A stretch of DNA of 64,000 bases. Source: Paenibacillus nuruki (GTDB lineage: Bacteria; Bacillota; Bacilli; Paenibacillales; Paenibacillaceae). Numbering within the stretch: the stretch's first letter is position 1; every line of letters starts with the position of its first letter. The translations under genes and the position numbers were made by a program. Below the pieces are notes generated by a model that had not been told where the DNA came from, searched no databases, and was given only the letters and a program-made list of their open reading frames with translations. The stretch covers positions 1 to 64,000 of the forward strand of contig NZ_MDER01000086.1 of the NCBI RefSeq assembly GCF_001721045.1, in the 5' to 3' direction. This document shows, in pieces, positions 61,957 through 64,000 of this stretch.

Positions 61957-63048
61957 ATGTCCAGTACTTTGCAAAAAAATGCAAAGCCCCATTCGTCTGA
62001 GCTAGAAGAGACACCTCCTGTAGTTTCACCAAGACAGATTCGAATAAAGCATGTTGTGGTAGCTTTTGTGTTATCCATAGTGTTTTTTTTCCTGTTTTGC
62101 TTTGTGGCACTGCATGCCTATATTGCTTGGGTGCTGTCTAATCCGACAGTAGCAAGTGTCTACTCTAATCCAATGCAGGCAAAAGGAATGGCTTACGAAG
62201 ATGTAACATTCCCGGCAGCGGATGACAGCCGGATGATGCAAGGTTGGTATATTCCAGCGGAACAGAAATCGTCCAAAACGATTGTGTTTAGCCACGGATA
62301 TGGTGCAAATCGAGAAGAAACATGGATTCCGATGTACGATCTCGCTCATTATGCGCATAAGCTTAATTTTAATGTGATTATGTTTGATTATGGATTCGCC
62401 GCTAAAACAAACAAAGAAGTCGCCACAGGTGGTAAAAAAGAATCTCAACAATTACTTGGAGCGATTCAACTTGCCAAACAAAAAGGTTCTCAAGAAATTG
62501 TCGTCTGGGGATTCTCGATGGGAGCAGGTACAGCTCTACAAGCAGGTCTCAAAACAAAAGATGTGACTGCGATGATTTTGGACAGTACCTTCTTGTTAGA
62601 ACCGGATACACTCTACTATAATATCCAGCAACAGTTGGATCTTCCACGACATCCATCGCTGGAAATTCTGGAATTTCTATTACCTATTGTTAACGGAACA
62701 AGCTTGAATCAGATTCCATATCAACAGGTGAAAAAGGAAGATTATCCATTTCCTATTTTCTTTATTCATGGGACAAACGATGATAAAGCTCCTTACCAGA
62801 TAGCAGAGCAACTTGCAGCCAATCAGACCAATCCCGATTCAGGAAGCTGGGTGATCCAAGGCGCTCATCATGAACTGGAATTCCGTGAACATCCACGAGA
62901 ATATTTACGCAAAGTCTCAGATTTCTTAAGTAGCCTGAATCTAGCGGAAGAAGAAGACGTTAATAATGAACCGTTACTGAATGATGAATTGTCTAACAGT
63001 CCTTCGGATACATCATCGTCTACTGCTAAGGATGCGAATAGTAAATAA
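61957..63048 (+). CDS. Membrane-anchored alpha/beta hydrolase
   Basis: A 363-residue protein with one N-terminal membrane helix (about residues 30-57) and an extracytoplasmic hydrolase domain of the Bem46/YqkD-like type: VFSHGYGANREE, catalytic Ser in VVWGFSMGAGTALQAG, FFIHGTNDDKAPY with the Asp, and GAHHELEF with the His. The last 40 residues are acidic and Ser/Asn-rich, a low-complexity tail. AGGAGGGG precedes the ATG. Substrate unknown. Confidence 0.88.
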   Translation: MSSTLQKNAKPHSSELEETPPVVSPRQIRIKHVVVAFVLSIVFFFLFCFVALHAYIAWVLSNPTVASVYSNPMQAKGMAYEDVTFPAADDSRMMQGWYIPAEQKSSKTIVFSHGYGANREETWIPMYDLAHYAHKLNFNVIMFDYGFAAKTNKEVATGGKKESQQLLGAIQLAKQKGSQEIVVWGFSMGAGTALQAGLKTKDVTAMILDSTFLLEPDTLYYNIQQQLDLPRHPSLEILEFLLPIVNGTSLNQIPYQQVKKEDYPFPIFFIHGTNDDKAPYQIAEQLAANQTNPDSGSWVIQGAHHELEFREHPREYLRKVSDFLSSLNLAEEEDVNNEPLLNDELSNSPSDTSSSTAKDANSK

Positions 63049-63070
63049 CATACGAAATAGCTATGACTTT

Positions 63071-63114
63071 AAAAGCCCAATTCATTCTCTTTTGAGAAGA
63101 TGAATTGGGCTTTT
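63071..63114 (+). terminator. Terminator of the membrane-anchored hydrolase gene
   Basis: AAAAGCCCAATTCATTCTC and GAGAAGATGAATTGGGCTTTT form a long stem with a TTTT loop and one bulge, then TGTTATG; it lies 23 bp after the stop codon. Confidence 0.92.
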
Positions 63115-63235
63115 GTTATGTATTAAGTGCTCTTACTGCATTTGTGGAGTATACACTTTTTAGAATAAATATTGATTCGGTAGATTCTCTGATTGTCTAT
63201 AATTTTGAATATCAAAATCAGTCATTTTCTGCCTT

Positions 63236-63904
63236 TTACAAACGAGTGTCATTTCGAGAAGAATTATAATCAATATAATCGTAACCTAGAAATTCAACTC
63301 TCTGGTCAAGCGAAATACGTATCATTTCGTTTCTAATATGAGTTAGTGCTCTTTCAGCGCTAGCATGATCTCTATGGCTAAAATGTCTATTGTCATCAGG
63401 ATATCGTCCCAATGTATTATATTTAGCTAGCGTTACACCATAAGCTTCGCAACCATATAATTGAATACCTTCTCTTTCTATCGAATTCATAAAAGTTTGT
63501 CCATCATATTGTCCAATGGTACCTAATACAATATCAAATTTTGCATCAGGAATATACTTTAAGGCTATCGTTACTAAAGAAGCATATAGGATATCGTATT
63601 CGTCTTCTTCTATACCATTACCAAGATATTCGACGTAGAAATCAAAGTCGCTTTTAGCATGACTGATTCCTTTGGCTTTGCTACCAAACAAGTATATTTT
63701 AGTAATACGCTCCTCCATTAAAGACATATCGCGGCTTATTTGTTGAGCTAATTCTAAATCTTCTTTAGCTGGTCCAATATGCTCATTTCGTTCAGCAATC
63801 ATACTAGAATCAATATCTATCACCATTCGAGAAGAATCAATACCATTTTCTCGCAAAAAAATACGTAGTTGCTCAGTAATATGATTAGGTACATGCAGCG
63901 CCAT
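63236..63904 (-). CDS. Nucleotidyltransferase-fold protein
   Basis: A 222-residue soluble protein. Residues about 68-90 hold the polymerase-beta-type motif (FGSKAKG then DFDFYV), and FDIVLG could supply the third acidic residue. The C-terminal third (HASAERALTHIRNEMIRIS) is helical. The fold is used for antibiotic nucleotidylylation, toxin-antitoxin AMPylation and other tasks; no HEPN partner gene is visible inside the window. ATG 63904 has GAGGAG upstream; a longer frame reaches 63964 without a clear site. Confidence 0.75.
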   Translation of the reverse strand: MALHVPNHITEQLRIFLRENGIDSSRMVIDIDSSMIAERNEHIGPAKEDLELAQQISRDMSLMEERITKIYLFGSKAKGISHAKSDFDFYVEYLGNGIEEDEYDILYASLVTIALKYIPDAKFDIVLGTIGQYDGQTFMNSIEREGIQLYGCEAYGVTLAKYNTLGRYPDDNRHFSHRDHASAERALTHIRNEMIRISLDQRVEFLGYDYIDYNSSRNDTRL

Positions 63905-63916
63905 AATATCTCCTCT

Positions 63917-63996
63917 TTCATATAAAACTGATTTTAGTGAATCCGATGCGAATAATGTAGTCATGTTTAAATCCCAATACGTTCATATAAAACTGA
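63917..63996. repeat. 15-bp direct repeat flanking the nucleotidyltransferase 5' region
   Basis: TTCATATAAAACTGA occurs at 63917-63931 and again at 63982-63996, 65 bp apart. It may mark a small duplication; the window ends just beyond. Confidence 0.85.
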
Positions 63997-64000
63997 GATC

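Noticed and set aside
63917-63996. 15-bp direct repeat as an attachment site or transposon target duplication.
   Set aside because: Copies are only 65 bp apart with no element between them; more likely a small local duplication or chance.

Overview
The window looks like a chromosomal segment of a low-GC, spore-former-type Firmicute, most likely Paenibacillus or a close relative. This is judged from protein resemblance, strong GGAGG-type ribosome binding sites, sigma-A promoters, intrinsic terminators, a purine riboswitch, CcpA-type cre sites, and a rhamnogalacturonan locus ordered like the Bacillus subtilis yes genes. I see no prophage, integrative element, transposase, CRISPR array, tRNA or rRNA gene inside the window.

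Layout. 1-541: two tandem leftward promoters of stable-RNA type that read out of the window, then an 18-copy heptanucleotide repeat. 542-2225: putative Zn-protease (DUF2268) overlapping a MerR/TipAS regulator. 2740-4496: NCS2 purine permease behind a guanine-type purine riboswitch. 4715-16423: a pyrimidine (or hydantoin) reductive-catabolism region. It holds an NMT1/ThiY-like ABC importer, a class III omega-aminotransferase, a PucR regulator, preT-preA (dihydropyrimidine dehydrogenase), dihydropyrimidinase and an unrecognised 75-residue protein. No beta-ureidopropionase is present. 16573-18663: secreted GH18 chitinase and AA10 LPMO, each with a CBM5/12 module. 18982-22486: regulator, small proteins and an AlkX/YcaQ-type DNA glycosylase. 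22645-31033: guaA, DedA, M20 amidohydrolase, DUF421-DUF3290 pair, BCP peroxiredoxin and a three-gene ABC-2 exporter. 31257-33839: LCP cell-wall ligase and a glutamate-1-semialdehyde aminomutase. 34002-39342: MocR regulator divergent from an EamA exporter, a second heptanucleotide repeat, a TerF-like TerD-vWA protein and a secreted protein. 39497-49025: yesM-N-O-P-Q, CE12 esterase and GH105 hydrolase (rhamnogalacturonan uptake and breakdown) with two consensus cre sites. 49259-57328: hydrolases, inositol monophosphatase, UvsE, Ddl, chorismate mutase and GH5 mannanase. 57730-61801: aconitase and a convergent IclR regulator that share an operator-like palindrome just downstream of each promoter. 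61957-63904: membrane-anchored alpha/beta hydrolase and a nucleotidyltransferase-fold protein.

The coherent theme is nutrient scavenging: chitin, mannan and pectin side-chain degradation plus pyrimidine and purine salvage or catabolism. Regulation is unusually readable. I could place promoter plus operator-like sites for the pyrimidine genes, aconitase/iclR and the yes locus. A less explained item is a family of about 120-170 bp highly structured intergenic elements, with two diverged copies at 45394-45565 and 54459-54580. All assignments come from reading sequence and remembered family features; no database search was run.
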